From Desulfobacteraceae bacterium (GTDB lineage Bacteria > Desulfobacterota > Desulfobacteria > Desulfobacterales > Desulfatirhabdiaceae): DNA of 11,068 bases. This document shows, in pieces, positions 5,153 through 11,068 of the stretch (within the stretch, counting starts at the first letter, position 1; every line of letters begins with the position of its first letter). Position numbers and translations under genes: made by a program. Below the pieces are notes generated by a model. The model did no database searches and was not told where the DNA came from. It worked only from the letters and a program-made list of their open reading frames with translations. The DNA lies in assembly GCA_027325475.1 (NCBI GenBank), contig DAIEFO010000044.1, positions 1-11,068 of the forward strand, read 5' to 3'.

Positions 5153-7555
5153 TCACCGATCAATATCCGGCAGAAGATAATCCACAGAACCGATAATAGC
5201 GATGAAATCGGAAATGGAAGCGCCAGTGGCCATGATTGGCATTGCCTGAACGTTGGCAAAACCCGGCGTTCGGATACGCATCCGATAGGCATTGCTGCCG
5301 CCATCGCTGACCACATAATAGCCTTGATCCCCGCGCGGGGATTCTGCAGCCGCATAAATTTCCCCCTCGGGGATTTTAGGGCCGCGGGTTACATGAACAA
5401 AATGATGAATCAGTGTCTCGATATCCTGAAGTGTGGATGCTTTGGGAGGAATACAAAACCGGCAGTTTTCGCTCACGTATGGGCCTTCTGGCATGGCATC
5501 CGCCGCCTGCCGAATGATCCGGAGGCTTTGCCGCATTTCTTCCACCCGCACCTGATACCTGGCATAGCAGTCGCCTTCAGTAGCTGTCGGAATATCGAAA
5601 TCAAAATTCTGATATCCGGAATAAGGGAATTTTTTACGCAGATCCCACGCCAGACCACAAGCGCGCAGCACCGGACCGCTGATACCCCAATCCATGGCGT
5701 CTGAAAGAGAAATACGGCCGATTCCCTGTGTGCGCGCCATGAAGATGGGGTTTCGGGTTGTCAGCGCCTCATATTCCTTCAGACGCTCCGGGAAAATCTG
5801 GATAAACGCACCCACAGCTTCCTTCCATCCATCCGGCAGATCGGCCGCCACGCCGCCGATACGGAACCATGACGGGTGAAGCCTTCCGCCTGTGATCAGT
5901 TCGACAATATCCATGATCTGTTCACGTTCCCGGAAGGTGTAAAAATTAGGCGTCATCGCGCCTAAATCATGGGCAAATGTGGCAAACCAGATCAAATGAT
6001 TGTTCAGTCTGAAAAATTCACTCAGCATCACCCGGATATACTGAGCGCGTTCTGGCGCCTGAATACCGGCAAGTTGTTCTATTGCCATCAGATAGGAAAG
6101 ATTGTTGGCTGTCCCGTTCATATAGTCCACCCGGTCCGTATAAGGAATGAACTGATGCCAGGACTGGCGCTCTCCAATTTTTTCAACCCCGCGGTGGTGA
6201 TAGCCGATGTCCATATCCAGATCGGTGATGATTTCTCCCTGAAGCGCCAGAACAAAGCGCATCAGGCCATGGGTGCTGATGTGATGCGGCCCTAAATTCA
6301 AAATCATTTCCTGCGCTTCGCTGTCCCGCTGAAGATAAATGCCTGCATCCAGCGGCTGGTGGCGCCGGGCGTCGGCCAGAGTGTAGGGAGGCATGTCTGT
6401 AGCTCTTCCCGGATAGGTTTTCCGCAGCGGATGGCCTTCCCAGTCCTGCGGCATGATCAGGCGCTGAAGCCGGGGATGGCCCGCAAACCGAATACCGAAC
6501 ATGTCGAAAACTTCACGTTCATACCAGTTGGCGCTGGGCCACAGGTCAGTCAGGGTCGGCATCTGCAACTGAGGGTCTGAAAGCGGGGTTTTAATACGGA
6601 TCCGGCGGGGGCTGTCAAGGTCCAACAGATGATATACCACGGTAAAATCCGGATACAGTTCCGGCGACTTTCGGCAGGATTCATCCACCGCAGTGATATC
6701 TTCCAGACGCTGAAAACGGGGGATGGCTTCTTTTTTTAAAAAATTCAGGATATCGTGAATATGGTCAACATCCGTCTGAAGTGTCAGCATATCGGATGTG
6801 ACGGCGGACGCCGCTGCCGCCGGACCAAACCGCTCGGCAATCTGACCCTGCAGAGACTGATCCGCGGCGCTGATTTCAATATGCCGCGCGGGCGGGGTCC
6901 ACATCAGGTCCGTCCGATTCTGCCAGAATCTGGGCTCCGTAGCTGCTGTGCCCCGAATGGGAACGCCTTCGTAGCCCGTACCCCGGGTATCGCGGCTCTT
7001 GGTGACGCCGTCCACCTGCACGGGTTTGACAGTACCCTGAGTACCGCCTCCATTCAGATTCAGCACGCTGCGCGCGGGACGTTCGCCGGTCCGGATTTTT
7101 TCCTGAAGCACGGTCAGCGCGTAGAGTACTGCCTCCGGCCGGGGCGGACACCCCGGAATATAAACATCCACAGGAAGAATCTGATTTACTCCCTGCACCA
7201 CGCTGTAAACATCATACATACCGCCGGAATTGGCGCATGAACCCATGGACATCACCCAGCGAGGCTCCGCCATCTGTTCATACAGCCGCAACACCACCGG
7301 TGCGACTTTTTTAAACACCGTTCCGGAAATGATCATCAGATCGGCCTGGCGGGGAGACCCTCTCAGAACTTCGGCGCCGAACCTGGCGATGTCGTAACGG
7401 GACGTAAAGGAGGCCGCTTCTTCTATAAAACAGCAGGACAGCCCGAAAAACATGGGCCACAGGCTGTACTGACGGGCCCAGTTGATGAGCGCATCCGTTT
7501 TAGCCAGCAGAAAATTCTGAGGACTCAATAAAGCGTTGATGCTTTTGTCTCCCAA
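5153..7555 (-). CDS. nuoBCD: NADH-quinone oxidoreductase (complex I) fused subunits B, C and D
   Basis: One 800-residue protein contains three complex I subunits in order. NuoB (about 1-160) has all four ligands of cluster N2: C41-C42, C107 in GSCANSGG and C136 in GCPPRPE. A variable linker follows (about 160-245). NuoC (about 245-385) carries WYEREVFDMFGI at 344-355. NuoD (about 410-800) carries GPHHISTHG at 422-430, the quinone-site histidine loop, RVDYMNG, and the FDFDIPTATEGDCYARY segment. The product would form the peripheral-arm module next to the membrane that passes electrons to quinone. The open frame reaches back to 7639, but a TTG at 7555-7553 has a perfect AAGGAGG 6 bases upstream and gives a NuoB of normal length, so I take TTG as the start. 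It overlaps the end of nuoA by 31 bases. C/D fusions are well known; B/C/D fusions also occur in some bacteria. No other nuo gene follows. Confidence 0.95.
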   Translation of the reverse strand: MGDKSINALLSPQNFLLAKTDALINWARQYSLWPMFFGLSCCFIEEAASFTSRYDIARFGAEVLRGSPRQADLMIISGTVFKKVAPVVLRLYEQMAEPRWVMSMGSCANSGGMYDVYSVVQGVNQILPVDVYIPGCPPRPEAVLYALTVLQEKIRTGERPARSVLNLNGGGTQGTVKPVQVDGVTKSRDTRGTGYEGVPIRGTAATEPRFWQNRTDLMWTPPARHIEISAADQSLQGQIAERFGPAAAASAVTSDMLTLQTDVDHIHDILNFLKKEAIPRFQRLEDITAVDESCRKSPELYPDFTVVYHLLDLDSPRRIRIKTPLSDPQLQMPTLTDLWPSANWYEREVFDMFGIRFAGHPRLQRLIMPQDWEGHPLRKTYPGRATDMPPYTLADARRHQPLDAGIYLQRDSEAQEMILNLGPHHISTHGLMRFVLALQGEIITDLDMDIGYHHRGVEKIGERQSWHQFIPYTDRVDYMNGTANNLSYLMAIEQLAGIQAPERAQYIRVMLSEFFRLNNHLIWFATFAHDLGAMTPNFYTFREREQIMDIVELITGGRLHPSWFRIGGVAADLPDGWKEAVGAFIQIFPERLKEYEALTTRNPIFMARTQGIGRISLSDAMDWGISGPVLRACGLAWDLRKKFPYSGYQNFDFDIPTATEGDCYARYQVRVEEMRQSLRIIRQAADAMPEGPYVSENCRFCIPPKASTLQDIETLIHHFVHVTRGPKIPEGEIYAAAESPRGDQGYYVVSDGGSNAYRMRIRTPGFANVQAMPIMATGASISDFIAIIGSVDYLLPDIDR

Positions 7556-7938
7556 TTCAGCCCTCCTTTTTTCCAGACATAGAACAGACCCAAAACCAGC
7601 AAAACGATAAACACGGTCATCTGAGTCCATCCCGCCCAACCCAGTTTCTGAAATGAAACCGCCCAGGAAAAAATAAAAGCGCTCTCCACATCGAAGATGA
7701 GAAAAAATACAGCCACCCGATAAAAAGAAACAGGATAGCTGAGATGCGCCGGCCCGGTCGGGATAACGCCGCTTTCATAAGGCATCCGTTTTTCCGGATT
7801 GTCTTTTCTGTCACCCAGAAAAGAGCAGCAGAACAAGAGCAGGCCCACAAGCCCGAATACCATCAGGCTGTAGATGATCAGGGCCAGAAGGCCGGGTTCC
7901 CAGGGGGACAGGGTAACTAAAACATTTGCAGGCTGCAT
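7525..7938 (-). CDS. nuoA: NADH-quinone oxidoreductase (complex I) subunit A
   Basis: The 137-residue product is a small membrane subunit of complex I with three hydrophobic segments, about residues 16-40, 72-95 and 103-122. The family signatures are present: YESG at 54-57 in the loop after the first helix and FDVE at 82-85 in the second helix, whose acidic residues matter for coupling near the quinone site. The ATG at 7938 is preceded by AGGA about 9 bases upstream. The end of the gene overlaps nuoBCD by 31 bases in a different frame, so translation of the two is probably coupled. Upstream lies a 182-base gap that contains a degenerate palindromic repeat, then an unrelated gene. No membrane-arm partners (H, J-N) are next to it. 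Confidence 0.95.
   Translation of the reverse strand: MQPANVLVTLSPWEPGLLALIIYSLMVFGLVGLLLFCCSFLGDRKDNPEKRMPYESGVIPTGPAHLSYPVSFYRVAVFFLIFDVESAFIFSWAVSFQKLGWAGWTQMTVFIVLLVLGLFYVWKKGGLNWETKASTLY
7562..7568 (-). promoter_or_regulatory. Strong ribosome binding site that sets the nuoBCD TTG start
   Basis: On the minus strand AAGGAGG lies inside the nuoA reading frame, 6 bases ahead of TTG 7555-7553. It is a perfect Shine-Dalgarno match, whereas the ATG codons at the far 5' end of the open frame (7639 and 7630) lie deep in nuoA and would add 28 residues unlike NuoB. Confidence 0.8.
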
Positions 7939-7968
7939 GGTGTATATCCTGTATGAACAAAAACCGAT

Positions 7969-8063
7969 AGCTTCGTAAAAAACACCCTTCTGACGAATGT
8001 GCTACATCCCATGTCCATGCTGCATACGGGTTTGTTCGCACCCAGAGTGGATTTGCACGTCTT
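7969..8063. repeat. Diverged copy of the palindromic repeat (unit C)
   Basis: This stretch between nuoA and the SLOG-like gene aligns collinearly with unit A at 3245-3365. GCTTCGTAAAAA is shared at the left. ATGTGCTACATCC stands for unit A's TTGCGCCGCATCC, 34 bases in versus 33. GGATTTGCACGTCTT stands for GGATTTGCGCGCCTT, 77 bases in versus 76. The outer inverted end is not recognisable, so it looks like an old, decayed copy. Confidence 0.6.
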
Positions 8064-8120
8064 AACTCAGGACGTCTTACACCGCCATCTGCTGTTTATG
8101 CGATATTTCACGTCACATCA

Positions 8121-8678
8121 TCAGGAAAACGACCTTTCAAACAAAGACTGAATGGCCTTTTTGCCGTTTTCTTCCAGAAAGCGGGTTCCGGTTCCTGCAA
8201 AGCGGCTGTTGGTAATCACCGGCAGGTTATCTTTTCCGGATTTGGACCAGTCGTTGTGATCCCAGCAAAACCACGCGTCCTGTTTTTGATCGAATACATG
8301 CAGCGGTTTGTTGCACAACTTGCTGAATTCTGCTCCCCATCCGGTGCCGCCCTTGACCGTTTTATCGGGAAGTATCTCACCGATTACAAAAATTTCCTGT
8401 CCGTTATTGATCTGGTACCAGATGCTTTGTAGAATTTTACGGAAAGTGGGATTATCGGTATAGCGGCGGTTCATGAGCTTCGAAATATATTCCAGACTGA
8501 CATCTCCGTTTTTCAGCTCCTCGTGAGTTAACACCCGCAAACCGCGTTGACGCACCCGGCTGTGCCCTTCAAATGTAAAATTGACTTCCTCGATTCCAAA
8601 GCGTTCCGCATTTTCACCAAATTCTGCTTCTGCACCCTTGGCGCCGCCGCTGAAGAGAACTGCATTTTCTTTTTTCAT
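8121..8678 (-). CDS. SLOG/YpsA-like putative nucleotide-binding protein
   Basis: The 185-residue product has a Rossmann-type start, AVLFSGGAKGAEAEFG (residues 6-21), a pattern like the SGGAxGAD loop of SLOG-superfamily proteins (YpsA, DprA and LOG relatives). A second glycine-rich stretch GGTGWGAEF lies at 110-118, a VFD strand end at 128-130, and a late FAGTGTRF at 160-167. The two glycine loops are what one expects for binding a nucleotide or its ribose phosphates. No signal peptide or membrane segment is seen. ATG 8678 is preceded on the minus strand by AAAGGAA at suitable spacing. It is transcribed divergently from the ferredoxin-nitroreductase gene, and the 182 bases to nuoA include a repeat, so it need not be in the nuo operon. 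Substrate and role are unknown; the family call is inference from motifs. Confidence 0.72.
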   Translation of the reverse strand: MKKENAVLFSGGAKGAEAEFGENAERFGIEEVNFTFEGHSRVRQRGLRVLTHEELKNGDVSLEYISKLMNRRYTDNPTFRKILQSIWYQINNGQEIFVIGEILPDKTVKGGTGWGAEFSKLCNKPLHVFDQKQDAWFCWDHNDWSKSGKDNLPVITNSRFAGTGTRFLEENGKKAIQSLFERSFS

Positions 8679-8752
8679 TTGGTATTCCTTTCAATAAAAT
8701 TCCAGCCGATCCGCATCGCTGTAAGCTGTGAGTAACAATTTCAATTGCCTGT

Positions 8753-8780
8753 TTGACAGAAATCGATATGATATTATCAT
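8753..8780 (+). promoter_or_regulatory. Sigma70-type promoter for the ferredoxin-nitroreductase unit
   Basis: A perfect TTGACA at 8753-8758 is followed after 16 bases by TATCAT at 8775-8780, one mismatch from the -10 consensus. Transcription would start near 8787, leaving a leader of about 107 bases before the ATG at 8894. The frame of the downstream gene is open back to the TTG of this -35 box, which explains the apparent longer reading frame. Confidence 0.65.
8768..8780. promoter_or_regulatory. Perfect 13-base palindrome over the -10 box, candidate operator
   Basis: ATGATA-T-TATCAT is a perfect inverted repeat with a single central base, and its right arm is the -10 hexamer. A dimeric repressor bound here would block the promoter. 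No regulator gene is in the window, so this is a candidate site only. Confidence 0.4.
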
Positions 8781-8807
8781 TCATGAACGAAGCTGTAAAT
8801 GTTATTG

Positions 8808-8860
8808 AAGCGTTGGAAGATTTCTGTCCATACTCAACGTTTACAAGGGCATCAACGCTT
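8808..8860 (+). promoter_or_regulatory. Leader with two alternative stems before the ferredoxin-nitroreductase gene
   Basis: AAGCGTTG (8808-8815) can pair perfectly with CAACGCTT (8853-8860), or with CAACGTTT (8835-8842) with one G-U pair. The two pairings exclude each other. The second arm ends 18 bases before the AGGAG ribosome binding site (8879-8883). Such a layout is compatible with a conditional leader, but no terminator U-run or known riboswitch class is recognised. Confidence 0.25.
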
Positions 8861-8893
8861 TATCACTTTAATTTCTTCAGGAGATTTGTGGCA

Positions 8894-9718
8894 ATGAACC
8901 TAATTACAATAGATGCGGAAAAATGTAAGCGTGATGGTATCTGTGTTGCCGAATGCCCGGTGCGGCTGCTGGTGTTGAAACCGGATGCGCCGACCCCCGT
9001 TCTGGTTCCCGGAGCGGATGAAATATGTATTCATTGCGGCCATTGCGTGGCCGTATGCCCTCATGGCGCGCTGTCTCACAGAGATATGCAGCCTGAAAGC
9101 TGTCCGCCCGTGCGTCCGGAACTAACAATAAGGCCGGAACAGGCCGAACATTTTTTGCGGTCACGGCGTTCAATCCGCACATATAAAAAAGCACCGGTAC
9201 CCAAAGATGTTCTGAGTAAAGTCATCGATATCGCAAGATTTGCTCCCAGCGGTCATAACAGTCAGCCCGTCAAATGGATTGTGATCCAGGACAGCGCCGA
9301 ACTTCACCGATTGACCGGCATGGTAATCGACTGGATGCGGTATGTGTGCAAGGAACACCCCAAAATGGCGCAGCCTCTTCATATGGATGCCGTCATTGCC
9401 GGATGGGAAGCCGGTCTCGATCCTGTCTGCCGCAAGGCGCCGCATCTGATTATCGCTTGCGGCGACAAAACCAACCCAATGGCGCAGACCGCATCCATTA
9501 TCGCCCTGACGTATGCGGAACTGGCAGCTTTTTCCATGGGGCTTGGCGCCTGCTGGGCGGGATATTTCAATGCAGCGGCAACGTTCTGGCCGCCATTGCA
9601 GCAGGCATTGGAACTTCCTGAAAATCATGTTTGTTTCGGTGCGATGATGCTCGGATATCCCCAATACGCATATCATCGTCTGCCCCGTCGCAAAGAAGCG
9701 GATATTACCTGGCGATAA
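8894..9718 (+). CDS. Ferredoxin-nitroreductase fusion (FMN flavoprotein with N-terminal 2x[4Fe-4S])
   Basis: The 274-residue product joins a bacterial-type ferredoxin domain (about 1-65) to a nitroreductase domain (about 80-260). The second ferredoxin motif is complete: C45-x2-C48-x2-C51-x3-C55-P. The first reads C11-x2-D14-x2-C17-x3-C21-P, with aspartate in place of the second cysteine. The nitroreductase part starts with RRSIRTYK, the usual FMN-phosphate contact, followed by APSGHNSQP and a late GLGACWAGYF. It would be a cytoplasmic FMN enzyme fed by internal Fe-S clusters, reducing an unknown substrate such as a nitro compound, quinone or ene-type molecule. I chose ATG 8894 because AGGAG (8879-8883) precedes it and the ferredoxin fold begins there; the 47 extra upstream codons overlap a promoter. 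The next gene begins 29 bases after the stop, so they probably share a transcript. Confidence 0.9.
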   Translation: MNLITIDAEKCKRDGICVAECPVRLLVLKPDAPTPVLVPGADEICIHCGHCVAVCPHGALSHRDMQPESCPPVRPELTIRPEQAEHFLRSRRSIRTYKKAPVPKDVLSKVIDIARFAPSGHNSQPVKWIVIQDSAELHRLTGMVIDWMRYVCKEHPKMAQPLHMDAVIAGWEAGLDPVCRKAPHLIIACGDKTNPMAQTASIIALTYAELAAFSMGLGACWAGYFNAAATFWPPLQQALELPENHVCFGAMMLGYPQYAYHRLPRRKEADITWR

Positions 9719-9747
9719 GCAATCTGTAACACAAACTGGAGGCCACC

Positions 9748-10782
9748 ATGCCCATCCCCGGAAATCTGTTGACCACCGCTATGGCGGTAATGCCGCATCA
9801 AAATGCGGGCCGCGCCATCGAAACCGCTCTGACGCTCGATATCCCCTTCTGGCCTCAACTGCCCAGAATGAATTATTATGAAGATATGTACGTGCAGGCA
9901 TCAGAGCACTTTCCCGGCATCGTTCTGGACATGGCGGCAAGAACCCTTCGTTTTTCGATGGACAAATTTATCAATGAATTCGAGGAAACGCTGGCCCATT
10001 TTGATGACCCGTCCTATTTTGACATCAGTTCCACATATTCAGCCGTATATCACCGGTTTCTGCAACTGGATCATTCCGGCCGGGCGGCGATACGCGGGCA
10101 GCTTGAAGGGCCGATCAGCTTTGGATTTAATATTCTGGATCAGGATGACCGGCCTATTCTTTTCAATGATACCGTGCGCTCCTTTATGCTCGACTTCATG
10201 GCAAAGCGCATCAATGTCCAGTCCAACCGCCTCAAACAATTGAACGCCAATGCCTTCATGTTTATTGATGAGCCCGGATTGCAGTTTCTCTTCAGCGCAC
10301 TGTCGGGATACAGTGACATCGCTGCAGCCACAGATGTTGCAAACTTTCTTGAAATGGTCGAACGCCCCAGAGGTATTCACCTGTGCGGCAACCCCGACTG
10401 GGATTTTCTTCTGAATCTCGACATGGATATCCTGTCCATGGACATCTATACCAACGCCGAGGTCTTTTCTTCATATGCGGGCGGCATCAAACGGTTTCTG
10501 GACAGAGGCGGCATCATTGTCTGGGGAATCGTTCCCACCAATTTCGAACCGTTTGAAGCGGAGAACATCACATCACTCGAGCAACGTCTCGAAACCGTCT
10601 GGGACGCTCTTGAAAAGAAAGGGATCGGCAGGGACTATCTGCTGCCCCGCAGCCTGCTGTCGCCGGCCACCTGCTGTCTGGTTAACCCGGATGGTGAAAA
10701 AACCGTTGAAAAAGCTTTTCGATCAATTAAAACACTTTCAGAGCGATTACGTGAAAAGCACCACAAGTTTTTTTTGACTTGA
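9748..10782 (+). CDS. MetE/UroD-fold methyltransferase, candidate core methionine synthase
   Basis: The 344-residue product resembles the C-terminal catalytic barrel of cobalamin-independent methionine synthase (MetE), without its N-terminal half, in the UroD/MetE superfamily. Visible signatures are MPH near 15-17, IPFWPQLPR at 32-40, GPISFG at 121-126, FIDEPGL at 172-178, H211-x-C213-G-N, WGIVPTN at 259-265 and PATCC at 306-310. H211, C213 and C309 or C310 are the likely zinc ligands that activate a thiol; D232 in MDIY is near where MetE has its glutamate ligand. Short MetE-like proteins of this length include folate-independent core methionine synthases that take methyl from a corrinoid protein, and also corrinoid:thiol methyltransferases. 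Which applies here is not shown. ATG 9748 has GGAGG at 9738-9742. It follows the ferredoxin-nitroreductase gene at 29 bases and lies upstream of a tRNA gene. Confidence 0.83.
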   Translation: MPIPGNLLTTAMAVMPHQNAGRAIETALTLDIPFWPQLPRMNYYEDMYVQASEHFPGIVLDMAARTLRFSMDKFINEFEETLAHFDDPSYFDISSTYSAVYHRFLQLDHSGRAAIRGQLEGPISFGFNILDQDDRPILFNDTVRSFMLDFMAKRINVQSNRLKQLNANAFMFIDEPGLQFLFSALSGYSDIAAATDVANFLEMVERPRGIHLCGNPDWDFLLNLDMDILSMDIYTNAEVFSSYAGGIKRFLDRGGIIVWGIVPTNFEPFEAENITSLEQRLETVWDALEKKGIGRDYLLPRSLLSPATCCLVNPDGEKTVEKAFRSIKTLSERLREKHHKFFLT

Positions 10783-10796
10783 TACCTTGAAACCAT

Positions 10797-10824
10797 TTGA
10801 CAACATTGCCTGTATTATTATAAA
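10797..10824 (+). promoter_or_regulatory. Promoter of the tRNA-Glu gene
   Basis: A perfect TTGACA (10797-10802) and TATAAA (10819-10824) with 16-base spacing lie just before the tRNA; transcription would begin near 10831, about 8 bases ahead of the mature 5' end. Confidence 0.7.
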
Positions 10825-10838
10825 CAGACGGAAGAAAT

Positions 10839-10910
10839 GGTCCTATCGTCTAGCGGTCAGGACGCTGGCCTCTCACGCCGGAAACACGGGTTCGATTCCC
10901 GTTGGGACCA
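10839..10910 (+). tRNA. tRNA-Glu (anticodon CTC)
   Basis: The cloverleaf folds completely. The 7-bp acceptor stem is 10839-10845 with 10903-10909 (one G-U). The D stem is GTC/GAC (10848-10850 with 10861-10863). The 5-bp anticodon stem is 10865-10869 with 10877-10881, and the loop CTCTCAC has anticodon CTC at 10872-10874. A 4-base variable loop and a 5-bp T stem (10886-10890 with 10898-10902) around TTCGATT complete it. The anticodon reads GAG codons, hence glutamate. The discriminator base is A at 10910, and CTC follows it, so the 3' CCA is not encoded and must be added afterward. A dedicated promoter lies directly upstream. The 3' flank shows no integrase gene or repeated attachment site within the window. 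Confidence 0.95.
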
Positions 10911-11024
10911 CTCAGAAATTTTATCCATTATATCATCATCACACTCCATTCATAATCACCGGCAGCCATCCACAAGAATTCCGCTTCGAGAATATTTTTC
11001 TATTTGAAACCAAGGTGATAAATA

Positions 11025-11068
11025 ATGAAAAAATTATTTTTAGGAATCGTTCTTGGACTGATGATAAC
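11025..11068 (+). CDS. Start of a probable exported protein (cut by window edge)
   Basis: An ATG at 11025 with AAGGTG at 11012-11017 begins MKKLFLGIVLGLMI, a two-lysine start followed by a hydrophobic run, as in a signal peptide or membrane anchor. Only 14 codons are visible, so nothing can be said about the mature protein. It lies 114 bases after the tRNA. Confidence 0.5.
   Translation, partial: MKKLFLGIVLGLMI

Noticed and set aside
8753..8893. Extension of the ferredoxin-nitroreductase reading frame by 47 codons to a TTG at 8753.
   Set aside because: The TTG is the first part of a perfect -35 box, there is no ribosome binding site before it, and the ferredoxin domain begins at ATG 8894, which has AGGAG upstream.
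10768..10775. T-run near the end of the MetE-like gene as a Rho-independent terminator.
   Set aside because: It lies within the coding sequence (Lys-Phe-Phe-Leu codons) and no stable stem precedes it.
10911..11024. Integration site or mobile element next to the tRNA-Glu gene.
   Set aside because: No integrase, no repeated copy of the tRNA 3' end and no inverted repeats are visible in the 114 bases after the tRNA.

Overview
The window reads as a chromosomal stretch from an anaerobic, Desulfobacterota-type (sulfate-reducer-like, probably Desulfobacterales) bacterium. This is an inference from gene content: an EF-G2-type paralogue, a DUF3786-like protein with an iron-sulfur head, fused complex I subunits B/C/D, a ferredoxin-nitroreductase fusion and a short MetE-like methyltransferase. 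It rests on reading the sequence only, with no database search.

Layout. Positions 1-772 hold two tandem universal stress protein genes (+), the first cut by the window edge. After a 391-base gap lies an EF-G-like GTPase gene (1164-3240, +). Its reading frame breaks near 2683-2692 by what looks like a 4-base insertion, leaving an N-terminal and a C-terminal open frame. Downstream at 3245-3428 are two adjacent palindromic repeat units; a diverged, collinear relative of the first lies at 7969-8063. A DUF3786-like Fe-S protein (3652-4479) and a small secreted protein of unknown function (4555-5118) follow on the plus strand.

The minus strand from 7938 down to 5153 carries a two-gene unit, nuoA and a fused nuoBCD. 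No other complex I gene is adjacent: the 3' side is a convergent gene and the 5' side is a repeat and an unrelated gene. The minus-strand gene at 8121-8678 resembles SLOG/YpsA-type nucleotide-binding proteins. Divergent from it is a plus-strand pair: a ferredoxin-nitroreductase (8894-9718), with a good sigma70-like promoter and an overlapping perfect palindrome, then a MetE/UroD-fold, zinc-type methyltransferase candidate (9748-10782). A tRNA-Glu(CTC) gene with its own promoter follows, then the first codons of a probable exported protein at the right edge.

No CRISPR array, transposase, integrase or recognisable defence system was seen. The points most worth following are the broken EF-G-like gene, the isolated nuoA-nuoBCD pair, the palindromic repeat family, and the redox-methyltransferase pair with its layered upstream control region.
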